DNA from: Amorphophallus konjac
Taxonomy: Eukaryota > Streptophyta > Magnoliopsida > Alismatales > Araceae
DNA length: 64,000 bases
Direction of reading: 5' to 3'
Assembly: GCA_022559845.1 (NCBI GenBank)
Contig: CM040128.1
Span: 270,202,698 to 270,266,697, forward strand
The notes under the pieces: model-generated
The model's input: the letters and a program-made list of their open reading frames with translations, nothing else
Database searches by the model: none
Told to the model about the DNA's origin: nothing
Part shown: positions 11,629 through 22,415 of the stretch, piece by piece
How the letters are laid out: every line of letters starts with the position of its first letter
Numbering within the stretch: position 1 is the first letter of the stretch
Program-made: the position numbers and the translations under genes

Positions 11629-12574
11629 CTGAAAGGTGTGGACATCGACGTAGGTGATGTAGCCTACGCTGGCCTCGCGATGAAGCTGCAACAGTAGGCT
11701 ACCAGACTCATTCGTTGCGAACCATAGCATCGCGATTGACGGCGATGGCACGTCGGAGGAGGAGTAGAGAATGTTGGAAACGCAGACATCGAGGAACTCA
11801 TGCATCGTCCCTAGGGCCCCCTCCATTTCTGCTTCCCCTCTCTCCCCCTCCCTCCCTCGTTGACGAACACCGAGATGCGTAGGGAGTTGGGGTTTATAGA
11901 AGAAGATGGAGAAGGCAGCTAGGGTTTTAGATAGTGCTCAGTGGTGACGAAAGCGATGGCTATGAAGGCCCCATCCACTATGACAAAGACGATGGCAGTG
12001 TGCCTAGGATCTAGGGAGAAGAAAGGGAAGGGGTGGGGGAGGAAGAGAAAGAGGGAGAGGATGGGTGGGATTTGGGAGAAATCAAGTGTTAAAATGAGAA
12101 TAAATGAAAAACATCGGGAGGCAGTTTTGTCGCCATCGGGGTCATCACAAATTCCTACATTTTTTAATTTTTTATTTGAACTAAATAATATCTAAAGTTT
12201 ATTCTCACAAACACTCTCAAATTTCTACTGCTTGGGATGGGACAGGTCCAATCCATACCTACGATAAGAGAATCCTTAATTTATTTCCACTAGTTTGATA
12301 GATTTCTACGACATTACTGAACGGTAGATATGTGACATCACATACCTATGACACTAACCGTGGGTAATTCAGTCTACACCAATGACAATATAGTCGTAGG
12401 TATACCTAACTATTCATACGGCTCTACCAAACTGTAGGTATGACACAACATACCTACGACATTGAGCGTAGCTAATATATAAACCTATAAAATCGTAGAT
12501 ATAGTCCAATCTATTTCTACGACTAACGGAACTGTAGATAAGTGTCGTAGGTATAGGTCATTTTTGGTGTAGTG
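11629..12574. mobile_element. CACTA transposon right end (unit 1)
   Basis: Ends at 12,571-12,574 with the inverted terminus 'TTTTTGGTGTAGTG', complementary to a CACTACACCAAAAA terminal repeat. Inside the end, short subterminal motifs related to TACCTACGA and TCGTAGGTA recur in both orientations from about 12,260 to 12,555, typical of transposase-binding subterminal repeats. The segment near 12,115-12,160 resembles 53,325-53,380 inside another CACTA end. No matching left terminus was found, so the element is incomplete. The inner boundary given here is nominal. Confidence 0.75.
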
Positions 12575-13101
12575 GATAAGGTGCACAGCTCATGATTATA
12601 TAATATGGGATTTAATATCACAATAAAATTTATTGAGCCATCCAAATGAAATCTTAAATTAATAATGATTAGGGAAAGGCACCACATTATATTCTTTTCT
12701 TTGTCCTCATTAAAAATGAGACTATAAATTCTTGCAGCCTCCAATTCACATGTGGTATGAGTTGCAGTATATATCCTAAGCGGAGTAGTCGGTCAAAGTT
12801 AGTAAGTTTGCACAATATATGTATGTAAACCGCATATGTATATATATACAAAAAAAAGAACAATTCCGCCCACCACCAAATTGGCAGAGATATGATTTTA
12901 TATTTGTATATTATGGCATATCGAAGTTTTGAATAATATTTATTTTTATTAATTTTTTAAAAAATAAGATGAATTATGTCTGCACCATAATTAATGAACT
13001 AAGTATATGTATCAGTGCTCCAAGAAGTTTGTTTTTTATTACGAACAGGGAATAGTATCAACTAGATCTGGACATTTCAAAGGTTCGACACCACCCTGAA
13101 A
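12575..13101. other. AT-rich spacer downstream of dioxygenase copy 1
   Basis: No gene seen. Compared with unit 3 it lacks a 330-bp block (27,574-27,903); the join at 12,912-12,916 is the five-base word TATGG that flanks that block in unit 3. The part nearest the gene should contain its 3' UTR and poly(A) site. Confidence 0.7.
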
Positions 13102-14547
13102 CTAGAGAATAGGTCTAAACATGTCCAAGCAGCTCCCGGTTGCCAGCCCTCCATTCCAGAACTTCTGGTAGTACTCCTCGTAGGTGAAGCTTCGGTAGGC
13201 TAAGGTGTGCTCTTCGTCGACTAGATGTGGAGGTGGCCCAATAAGAGCCTCCGGCGACGGGCAGTAGAACGTCGGCACAGAGATCCTCTCCCTACTGCTA
13301 TTGACGAGTGCACGGTGGAGGACGCTTTTGTAACGACCATTGCTCAGTACCTGCAATAACAGAGCACGTAGAGTTGGCCCTCCGTGAGGAACATGCACGT
13401 TTAAATTAATGCTTAAAGGGATCAAGAGACATTAGCGGTGAAAGAAGCGTTTGGTTCAGAGAGTAGATTAGTCATTAATTAGTTTCCAATCTTTTCCGTT
13501 TCATATATACATATATATACCTGAATCTGATCGCCGATGTTTATGATGAGGGTGCCCGGCATGGGATTTATGGCGACCCATTTGCCGTCTTTGAGAACCT
13601 GCAATCCGGTGACGTCGTCGTCTTGCAGGAGGACGGTGATGGCGTTGGGATCCTTGTGGCCCGGCAGGCCGTAGGTCATCTCCGGGTCGGGGCAAGGCGG
13701 GTAGTAGTTGATGGCCATATGTTGCGCCTGCCTTCCCATGGCCTCCACCATGTAGTCCCTTGGCAGCCCCAGGCTCTCTGAAATGGCCCCCAACAGCCTC
13801 ACAGCCAGTGCCCTTGCATGTCTCGAGTACTCACCCACGACCTCCCTTCACCGGCCATTCCCAGCATATGATATGCATGCACACGAGATGTACATAAAAC
13901 ACATGCATATATAGGAGTCTGAAAATCAAATAGTTGAGTCTGAAAACAGTAGTTGTACGTAACACACCTGAAACACGGAGGGTTGGACGGCCACTCGTGC
14001 ATGAAATCCTCCAAAGGGTAGCAGTGGAGCCTCAAGAAGTCCCTCCAGTTGCTCACCTTCTCGGTCTTCACGTTGAAGCTGGTGGAGAGGCGAGTGGATT
14101 TGCTGGGGTCTTCGGAGTAGTACTTGAGCCTCTCGTCCTCGGGCAACTGGAAGAATTCCCGTGCGACCCGTAGCATGCTCTCCACCACCGGTCGCGGTAT
14201 CCCATGGTTCTTAATCTACATAACATATATATATGAAGAGGGATCGATTAATTAGAAGAGATCTCATGAATCGACATGGACACGGGAAATTAATCAAACA
14301 CCTCGATCACCTGAAAGAAGCCGTCGCACTGGCAAGCCCGGCCGATGGCCTCCACGACACTCCGGCGCCCGGCTCCATCGATGCCCTGTAGATCTATCAA
14401 GGGGATCGATGTGTCTGAAGCCTGGACAACGTCCACGAGATTCGGGCGGTCTGAGGCGGGCCGAATGTAGTTCGAAGGAACGGTGCTCCTGTTCTGAGCC
14501 ACCATGTCGCTCAGCAGGAGTACTCTCGGGCAGCTGGCAGCGGCCAT
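13102..14547 (-). CDS. DMR6-like: DMR6-like 2-oxoglutarate/Fe(II) dioxygenase, copy 1
   Basis: Four exons on the minus strand: 14,547-14,311, 14,215-13,968, 13,845-13,521 and 13,350-13,102, all with GT-AG introns and consistent phase, giving 352 aa (Arabidopsis DMR6 is 341). Family landmarks are YIRPASDRP near residue 28, STSFNVK near 124, NYYPPCP near 208, the iron ligands H225-x-D227 and H282, and the 2-oxoglutarate clamp R292-x-S294. DMR6/DLO enzymes 5-hydroxylate salicylic acid; monocot members also act as flavone synthase I, so either activity is possible. They are soluble cytosolic enzymes. The ATG at 14,547 precedes the conserved N-terminus and follows a TATA-like box; the frame is open further upstream, so a longer start is possible. 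The intron-2 acceptor reads TGAAG here, against TGCAG in the other copies. Confidence 0.92.
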
Positions 14548-15050
14548 GGTTGCCCTCCAGTACTCGGTGGCGATCGAGGAGCAAAGGCGCCGGGAGGAGA
14601 CCACGAGCAGGTTCACCCGGCCAGCTAGCTGCATGCAGGGCGTGCTCTTCGGTATGCAGCAGCCAGCGCACGCACGCCCATTATATGTAATCTTGTCGCC
14701 TGGCTTCTGCAACACAGCAATCCCACCACTAGCTAGCTAGCTAGTTTGCCCCCGTCGTCACATGGCTTCGGTAATCAGTGACGTCGGCACCGTGTCGCTG
14801 GCGGACGTCAGAGGAGTCCGTTCGTCTGTGCGTGTGGACACCTGTACGGCGGCGGGGCCGGGAGCGGTCTCATCGGGCGGCATTAGGTGTATGTTTCGGC
14901 TCTCACTGTTGGGGAGGAGTCATATTTTTCTCTCCGGGGTTCGGCAACGGGCCGTGTCACCCGGTCTCGTCGCACACCATGACGTGTGGGATAACGTCTG
15001 GCGGGATGACGTCTGTGAGATGACGTCACGGGGATCTGGCTATGACGCCT
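14548..15050 (-). promoter_or_regulatory. Promoter of dioxygenase copy 1 with TGACG motif cluster
   Basis: A TATA-like box (CATATAA on the minus strand, 14,681-14,687) lies about 135 bases upstream of the ATG. Further up are repeated TGACG cores: TGACGTC at 14,779, its complement at 14,804-14,810, TGACGTG at 14,980, TGACGTC at 15,007, palindromic TGACGTCA at 15,021-15,028, and TGACGC at 15,043. TGACG is the binding core of TGA-class bZIP factors that mediate salicylic-acid responses (as-1 type elements). The cluster is kept in all three units. SA induction is an inference. Confidence 0.65.
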
Positions 15051-15730
15051 TTTTCTTTTTTTTCTTGCGTGATTGCCGTCCGTCGATGGCAGGCGACGCG
15101 GGATAAGATGAACTGCAGAGTCTTCAATAATTGTTCGTCCGCCCACGTCTCTCTTCAACCAGACGATCGTATTTATTGCAATAAACTTTCTCCCGCGATG
15201 ATATTAAAATAAAGGGGAAGATCATAATGAAAGCGATGCGGTGGATCCTTCTGTTAGAAAAAAATAAACTTGAATTTGAGGATCTCAATATGAGGGTATT
15301 TGTTTGAACCATTTTCATGCATATGCATGGAGTCAACAAGATGAGTACATTTGTGGTGGTGTCGGGAAGAGTTATTCACTTTTATATATTATTTAATTGA
15401 TTTATTATTTTATCTTTCACTTATTTTTGTAATGTCAAGTCAATACAAATTGATTTTGAAACTTTTGAAAAAAAATAACATAGGAGAATAAAACTTTCCA
15501 TTGTAAAGTGTTCTAATCTTATTTTCTATGTCTTATGTGAAACTTGTCCTCATCTCATGTCGTACTTATCTTACTTTCTATGTATATGTCTTATGTGAAA
15601 TGCGCCCAAACCTAACAAAGTGATATCAGAGTTAGAGATCCTTCAATGGTGTACTTATCTCATTCTCTAGTTATTGAGAACATCGACTTTGATGCAACTC
15701 ATAATTCTCAAGTTGACGAATGACAACTAT
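15051..15730. other. Intergenic sequence, unit 1
   Basis: No gene. Words such as 'tgatatcagagttagaga' near 15,621 resemble retrotransposon primer-site sequence, but no LTR can be assigned. Shared with units 2 and 3. Confidence 0.5.
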
Positions 15731-16320
15731 CACTACAAGAAAATGTGATGTTTCTGACGAAAAAATTTCATCGAAAATACAACGAAAAATCAATTCTCAA
15801 GTTGTCGAAGGACAACTATCACTACAAGAAAATGCGATGTTTCTGAAGGAGAATTTTCGTCGAAAATCCGTCTAAAAATTAATTTCAGACGGATTTTTGA
15901 CATATTTCATATGAAAATTGACCATCGGATATTCTTAGTCGGTAATTTTCGACGGCCCTAAACTTCGTCAAAAATCCATCCGAAATTTTCGACAGAAACA
16001 AGTACGTCAGAAATATCGTCAAAATATTGTCCAACAGAATATTCCGACATAAAAATTAACCGTCAAAAATTCCATCAAAAATATTTCCGACAGAACAAGC
16101 ATGCGTCAGAAATTCCGTCGAAACAATTCTCACGGAAAAAATTCTGTCAAAACTTTTCAGATAGATTATTTTATCCGTCACAATTGTTGTTGGAAACATC
16201 TTTGATTTTTAAAAAAATATATAAGTCATATAAAAATCTGTTTAAATAAAAACATAGCACAGCATCTACACATCACAATGATAAATAAAATAAATAAATA
16301 ATTATAATACAAACTTATTT
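15731..16320. mobile_element. CACTA transposon left end (unit 1), truncated
   Basis: CACTACAAGAAAATG at 15,820 is a classic CACTA terminal repeat. It is followed by ~500 bp of subterminal repeats built on GTCGGAAA/TTTCCGAC-like and GACGGATT words in both orientations. A second copy of the terminus starts at 15,731, 89 bp upstream, together with the flanking words 'aattctcaagttg', so the end is tandemly duplicated. At about 16,320 it stops and Ty3 integrase sequence begins; unit 3 instead continues into the rest of the CACTA element. Confidence 0.82.
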
Positions 16321-16321
16321 A

Positions 16322-17595
16322 TTAAGAAATACCATCTTGCGTGAAGCCCATGGATCCCATTATGCAATTCACCCCGGCACTACCAAGATGTATCAAAATC
16401 TGAAAAGGCAGTTTTGTTGGCCAGGAATGAAAAAGGATGTAGCTGAGTTTGTGTCGAAGTGTTTGACATGCCAACATGTTAAGGCCGAGCATCAAAAGCC
16501 TGGAGGAATGCTTCAACCTTTAGAAATTCTGATGTGGAAATGGGATCATGTCACGATAGATTTTGTTGTGGGTTTACCCCAGACTTCACAAGGCTATGAT
16601 GGAATCTGGCTGTTGGTTGATCATTTGACAAAGACAGCGAGATTATTGCCGATTCAAGTTGCTTGGAGTGTTTAAAAATTGGCCGAACTTTATGTCAAAA
16701 AGATTGTGCCATTGCATGGAATTCCAATATCAATTGTGTCAGATCATGACCCACTGTTTACTTCTGGCTTCTCGCACAGTTTTCAAAAGGCGTTGGGCAC
16801 AGAATTGGCTTTCAGTTCAACGTATCATCCTCAATCTGATGGTCAGTCAGAAAGGACTATTCAGACTTTAGAAGATATGATGCGATCGTGTTGCCTAGAT
16901 TGGCAGGGTTCGTGGAGTCAGTATTTGCCATTGGTGGAATTTACATATAATAACAGTTATCACTCCAGCATCGATATGGCACCGTATGAAGCTTTATATG
17001 GGTGTCCTTGTTGTACACCGTTGAACTGGTTTGAGGTTGGTGATCGATTGTTGACAGAACCTGATATGGTACAGCAGTGTGCTGATGTGGTGCGTCTGAT
17101 CAGATAGAAAATATTGACAGCTCAGAGTCGACAGAAAAGCTATGCAGATAAGCACAGGCGACCATTGTAATTTTAGCCTAGAGATATGGTGTTTGTAAAA
17201 ATATCTCTGATGAAAGGCGTTATGAGATTTGGGAAGCGTGGAAAGCTCAGTCCCCATTATATTGGTCGGTTTCCTATTCTGGAACGTATGGGCCAAGTGG
17301 CTTATCGACTTCAGTTGCCAGCGGCAATGCAAGCAATCCACGACGTATTTCATATTTTCCAGCTAAGAAAATATGTTCCTGATGCATCTCACGTGTTAGA
17401 TGATTCAGTGTGGCCTAAAGTGACTACAGATCTACACTAGAGTATCCAATTCGAATTGAAGATCATCGTGAGCAACGATTAAGAAATAAGGTAATCCCTC
17501 TGGTTAAAGTTGTATGGCAGCATCACTCTGGCAATGAGGTTACTTGGGAACGTGAGGATGAGATGCGTCAGCAGTTTCCTTTCTTATTTGAATAA
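16322..17595 (+). pseudogene. Ty3/gypsy integrase and chromodomain remnant (unit 1)
   Basis: Encodes the end of a second chromovirus polyprotein: the integrase zinc domain ('HYAIHPGTTKMY', '[16 protein letters not shown]'), the D-D-E core ('TIDFVVGLP', 'VSDHDPLFTS', 'SDGQSERTIQ'), a GRF/GPF-like module ('YIGRFPILERMGQVAYR') and a chromodomain-like tail ending 'FPFLFE'. It is broken by stops at 16,673-16,675 and 17,105-17,107, two near 17,170, and a frame change near 17,438. Gag, RT and the 5' LTR are absent. It differs clearly from the complete element at 173-10,785. Confidence 0.88.
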
Positions 17596-17692
17596 GGTAT
17601 AATTTCTTTCAGACCTCTCCTTGTGTTTCCTTTCTCTCCTTGTGCTTCCTTTTAAAATTTCGAGGATGAAATTTTTATTAGGAGGGAGGGAC

Positions 17693-18885
17693 TGTAAGGC
17701 CCGTTCTTTAACGGATCCTTACCAGTGTCGAAATAGAATTTAATCCATGAATTTAGGAGATTTTTAGGGATTTAATGGGCCATTTCTAGCATTTTATCCC
17801 ATTTATTAAAGGTTTTTAAGAAATTAAATGGGCACATACATAATTTTGCTTCTTTGAGGGTTAAAATGCAATTAGAGGTTAGAAATCAAAAAATATATAT
17901 ATTACAAAATTTTGTTACCCAAATCGGTCGAACTCTGACCCCCCCTCTCTCTCTCATTTCCTCTCTCTCCCTCACCCTCTCTCTCTCCCACGATCGCTCT
18001 CTCCCTCTCTCGGGGCGCGGCCTGACCGGGACACTGCAGGAGACGCGGGAGGTGTTGTTGGAAAGCCCGCGAAGCGAGGAGCGCGGTGACGTCAACCTCG
18101 AGACGAACTACAGAGCGTGGAGACGGGACCGGGCGAGGAGAGCCGCGGCAACCCTCGGCTTGCATGCTATCTGAACGGCGTTTTCGGCACGAAATAGGTA
18201 GGGGGATGGATGCCTGACCTCGTTAGGAGCGTCTTCCCCGCCATGCCCGTCGTCGTTATGTCTTCTACAGCTTGAACATCATCTTTTATATTTTTGGAGC
18301 ATGAACATTGTCATTTATGTTTTCAATCCATCTTGGCCATTGTATTTATGTTTTCTGGGCTTATAATGGTTGTATGATGGGAGTGGATTGAGGAATGGCA
18401 GGTTTAGACAGGTTTCCCGTCGATTCGGATCGATTGGGAGGGGACTCCATCGAGTTTCTCGTCATTTGGGGTCACTGCACGAGTAGCGGTCATTCCAGTG
18501 ACCATTTTTAGGACGGCGTGAGGCGGCGGACGTTAGCGGTTGTCCCTCGACCGTTTTTTTTTTTGTCATTAGCAGTCTTAGACCGACCGTTTTATGTCAG
18601 GTAGCGGCCCAGCTAATGACCGCTACTACCCTTTGACCGGGTAAGGCGGTGGACGCTCGCGGTCTTTGACCCGACCGTCTTTTCCCCGTTCGCGGTCTAT
18701 CGTACGACCGTTTACGACCGTTTTTCCTTTCGTTTAGAGAATATGTAATATCTACGCCTTAACGGTCATAAGGACGACCGCTTAGGCCTGGTTAGCGGTC
18801 GATCGTATGGCTGTTTACCAATCGTTCGCGGTCCTCCATTCGACCGCTAATGCCTGGAGCATGTTAATTTTAGCCTGTTCATTTA
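17693..18885 (+). repeat. 3' LTR of the second Ty3 element, truncated (unit 1)
   Basis: Starts TGTAAGGCCCG right after a purine-rich tract ('ttaggagggaggga') that follows the pol remnant. It matches 23,183-24,370 and is cut at 18,884-18,888, where the word TAATT is shared with the sequence that begins unit 2. It includes a CT-rich tract (17,940-18,012) and an array of GCGGTC/GACCGC inverted repeats (18,487-18,857). Confidence 0.85.
18487..18857. repeat. Hairpin-like GCGGTC/GACCGC array in the second LTR
   Basis: About ten ~21-bp imperfect inverted repeats with arms of the AGCGGTC/GACCGCT type. Examples lie at 18,602-18,624, 18,688-18,710, 18,760-18,782 and 18,827-18,850. The copy in unit 2 lies at about 23,978-24,335. 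The design matches the ACGCC/GGCGT arrays of the other Ty3 family, but with a different arm sequence. Confidence 0.78.
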
Positions 18886-19174
18886 ATTTATATATAGCTA
18901 CATACCTTTGTAATAGTGCTATACGTCATCCATATTTTTAAGTCCGAATCTTTGATATGTGATCGTATAATAATACACTGCGCCTATGGCATATCCAAGT
19001 TTTGAATAATATTTATTTTTTATTATTTTTTTAAAAATTAAGATGAATTATGTCTGCACCATAATGAACTAAGTATATGTATCAGTACTGCTCCAAGAAG
19101 TTTGTTTTTTATTACGAACAGGGAATAGTATCAACTAGATCTGGACATTTCAAAGGTTCGACACCACCCTGAAA
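18884..19174. other. Unit 1 / unit 2 junction and spacer
   Basis: Within the shared word TAATT the truncated LTR joins sequence that in unit 3 lies about 300 bp from the 3' end of the dioxygenase gene (27,790 onwards). This looks like illegitimate recombination with 5-bp microhomology that created unit 2. The remainder is AT-rich 3' flank of the gene. Confidence 0.75.
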
Positions 19175-20614
19175 CTAGAGACTAGGTCCAAACATGTGCA
19201 AACAGCTCCCGGTTGCCAGCCCTCCATTCCAGAACTTCTGGTAGTACTCCTCGTAGGTGAAGCTTCGGTAGGCTAAGGTGTGCTCTTCGTCGACTAGATC
19301 TGGAGGTGGCCCAATAAGAGCCTCCGGCGACGGGCAGTAGAACGTCGGCACAGAGATCCTCTCCCTGCTGCTATTGACGAGTGCACGGTGGAGGACGCTT
19401 TTGTAACGATCATTGCTCAGTACCTGCAATAACAGAGCACGTAGAGTTGGCCCTCCGTGAGGAACATGCACGTTTAAATTAATGCTTAAAGGGATCAAGA
19501 GACATTAGCGGTGAAAGATCCGTTTGGTTCAGAGAGTAGATTAGTCATTATCTAGTTTCCAATCTTTTCCGTCTTATATATATATACCTGAATCTGATCG
19601 CCGATGTTTATGATGAGGGTGTCCGGCATGGGATTTATGGCGACCCATTTGCCGTCTTTGAGAACCTGCAATCCGGTGACGTCGTCGTCTTGCAGGAGGA
19701 CGGTGATGGCGTTGGGATCCTTGTGGCCCGGCAGGCCGTAGGTCATCTCGGGGTCGGGGCAAGGCGGGTAGTAGTTGATGGCCATATGTTGCGCCTGCCT
19801 TCCCATGGCCTCCACCATGTAGTCCCTTGGCAGCCCCAGGCTCTCTGAAATGGCCCCCAACAGCCTCACAGCCAGTGCCCTTGCATGTTTCGAGTACTCA
19901 CCCACGACCTCCCTGCACCGGCCATTCCCAGCATATGATATGCATGCACACGAGATGTACATAAAACACATGCATATATAGGAGTCTGAAAATCAAATAG
20001 TTGAGTCTGAAAACAGTAGTTGTACGTAACACACCTGAAACACGGAGGGTTGGACGGCCACTCGTGCATGAAATCCTCCAAAGGGTAGCAGTGGAGCCTC
20101 AAGAAGTCCCTCCAGTTGCTCACCTTCTCGGTCTTCACGTTGAAGCTGGTGGAGAGGCGAGTGGATTTGCTGGGGTCTTCGGAGTAGTACTTGAGCCTCT
20201 CGTCCTCGGGCAACTGGAAGAATTCCCGTGCGACCCGTAGCATGCTCTCCACCACCGGTCGCGGTATCCCATGGTTCTTAATCTACGTAACATATATATA
20301 TGAAGAGGGATCGATTAATTAGAAGAGATCTCATGAATCGACATGGACACGGGAAATTAATCAAACACCTCGATCACCTGAAAGAAGCCGTCGCACTGGC
20401 AAGCCCGGCCGATGGCCTCCACGACACTCCGGCGCCCGGCTCCATCGATGCCCTGTAGATCTATCAAGGGGATCGATGTGTCTGAAGCCTGGACAACGTC
20501 CACGAGATTCGGGCGGTCTGAGGCGGGCCGAATGTAGTTCGAAGGAACGGTGCTCCTGTTCTGAGCCACCATGTCGCTCAGCAGGAGTACTCTGGGGCAG
20601 CTGGCAGCGGCCAT
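19175..20614 (-). CDS. DMR6-like: DMR6-like 2-oxoglutarate/Fe(II) dioxygenase, copy 2
   Basis: Same four-exon gene: 20,614-20,378, 20,282-20,035, 19,912-19,588 and 19,423-19,175, 352 aa, no stops. Iron ligands H225, D227 and H282 and the RxS clamp are kept. It is the most divergent of the three: R170K, G259D, G275D, a His-to-Asp change in the 'GPPP-LVDE' segment, and a changed C-terminus. G275D sits in the conserved LSNGRYKS strand just before ligand H282 and could alter activity. Intron 2 has a standard TGCAG acceptor. Probably a functional paralogue with salicylate hydroxylase or flavone synthase activity; expression is unknown. Confidence 0.91.
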
Positions 20615-21113
20615 GGTTGCCCTCCAGTACTCTGTGGCGATCGAGGAGCAAAGGCGCCGGGAGGAGACCACGAGCAGGTTCACCCGGCCAGCTAGCTGCA
20701 TGCAGGGCGTGCTCTTCGGTATGCAGCAGCCAGCGCACGCCCGCCCATTATATGTAATCTTGTCGCCTGGCTTCTGCAACACAGCAATCCCACCACTAGC
20801 TAGCTAGCTAGCTAGTTTGCCCCCGTCGTCACATCCGTGGGCGGCTTCGGTAATCAGTGACGTCGGCATCGTGTCGCTGGCGGACGTCAGAGGAGTCCGT
20901 TCGTCTGTGCGTGTGGACACCTGTACGGCGGCGGCGCCGGGAGCGGTCTCATCGGGCGGCATTAGGTGTATGTTTCGGCTCTCACTGTTGGGGAGGAGTC
21001 ATATTTTTCTCTCCGGGGTTCGGCAGCGGGGCCGTGTCACCCGGTCTCGTCGCACACCATGACGTGTGGGATAACGTCTGGCGGGATGACGTCTGTGAGA
21101 TGACGTCACGGTG
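20615..21113 (-). promoter_or_regulatory. Promoter of dioxygenase copy 2 with TGACG cluster
   Basis: Near-identical to the copy-1 promoter. The TATA-like CATATAA is kept (about 20,748-20,754), as are TGACGTC at about 20,858, TGACGTG at about 21,059, TGACGTC at 21,087 and TGACGTCA at 21,101-21,108. Confidence 0.62.
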
Positions 21114-21822
21114 ATCTGGTTATGACGCCTTTTTTTATTTATTTTTTTGCGTGATTGCCGTCCGTCGATGGCAAGCGACGCGGAATGGGATGGACTGCAC
21201 AGTCTTTAAGAAGAAATAATTGTTCGTCCGCCCACGTCTCTTTTCAACCAGAGGATTGTATTTATTGCGATAAATTTTCTCCCGTGATGATATTAAAATA
21301 AAGGGGGAGATCATAATGAAAGCGATGCGGTGGATCCTTTTGTTGGAAAAAAAATAAATTTGAATTTGAGGATCTCAATATGAGGGTATTTGTTTGAACC
21401 ATTTTCATGCATACGCATGGAGTTAACAAGACGAGTACATCTGTGGTGGTGTCAGGAAGAGTTATTCACTTTTATCTATTATTTAATTGATTTATTATTT
21501 TATCTTTCACTTATTTTTGTAATGTCAAGTCAATACAAATTGATCTTGAAACTTTTGTAAAAAAATAACGTAGGAGAATAAAACTTTCCATTTTAAAGTG
21601 TTTTAATCTTATTTTCTATGTCTTATGTGAAACTTGTCCTCATCTCATGTCGTACTTATCTTACTTTCTATGTATATGTCTTATGTGAAATGCGCCCAAA
21701 CCTAACAAAGTGATATCAGAGTTAGAGATCCTTCAATGGTGTACTTATCTCATTCTCTAGTTATTGAGATAACATCGACTTTGATGCAACTCATAATTCT
21801 CAAGTTGACGAATGACAACTAT
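21114..21822. other. Intergenic sequence, unit 2
   Basis: Counterpart of 15,051-15,730 with small indels. No gene seen. Confidence 0.5.
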
Positions 21823-22415
21823 CACTACAAGAAAATGTGATGTTTCTGACGAAAAAATTTCATCGAAAATACAATGAAAAATCAATTCCTAAGTTGACGA
21901 AGGACAACTATCACTACAAGAAAATGCAATGTTTCTGAAGGAGAATTTTCGTCGAAAATCCGTCTAAAAATTAATTTCAGACGGATTTTTGACATATTTC
22001 ATGTGAAAATTGACCATCGGATATTCTTAGTCGGTAATTTTCGACGGCCCTAAACTTCGTCAAAAATCCATCCGAAATTTTCGACAGAAACAAGTACGTC
22101 AGAAATATCGTCAAAATATTGTCCAACAGAATATTCCGACATAAAAATTAACCGTCAAAAATTCCATCAAAAATATTTCCGACAGAACAAGCATGCGTCA
22201 GAAATTCCGTCGAAACAATTCTCACGAAAAAAATTCTGTCAAAACTTTTCAGATAGATTATTTTATCCGTCACAATTGTTGTTGGAAACATCTTTGATTT
22301 TTAAAAAAAATATATAAGTCATATAAAAATATGTTTAAATAAAAACATAGCACAGCATCTACACATCACAATGATAAATAAAATAAATAAATAATTATAA
22401 TACAAAATTATTTAT
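21823..22415. mobile_element. CACTA left end (unit 2), truncated
   Basis: Terminal repeats CACTACAAGAAAATG at 21,823 and again (AAAATGC form) at 21,912, with the same subterminal repeats as in unit 1 and the same fusion to Ty3 integrase. The fusion therefore predates the split of units 1 and 2. Confidence 0.8.

Noticed and set aside
14290..14740. Open frames in other frames and on the plus strand over dioxygenase exon 1
   Set aside because: GC-rich codon third positions create shadow frames; only the minus-strand frame carries the family motifs and splices correctly.
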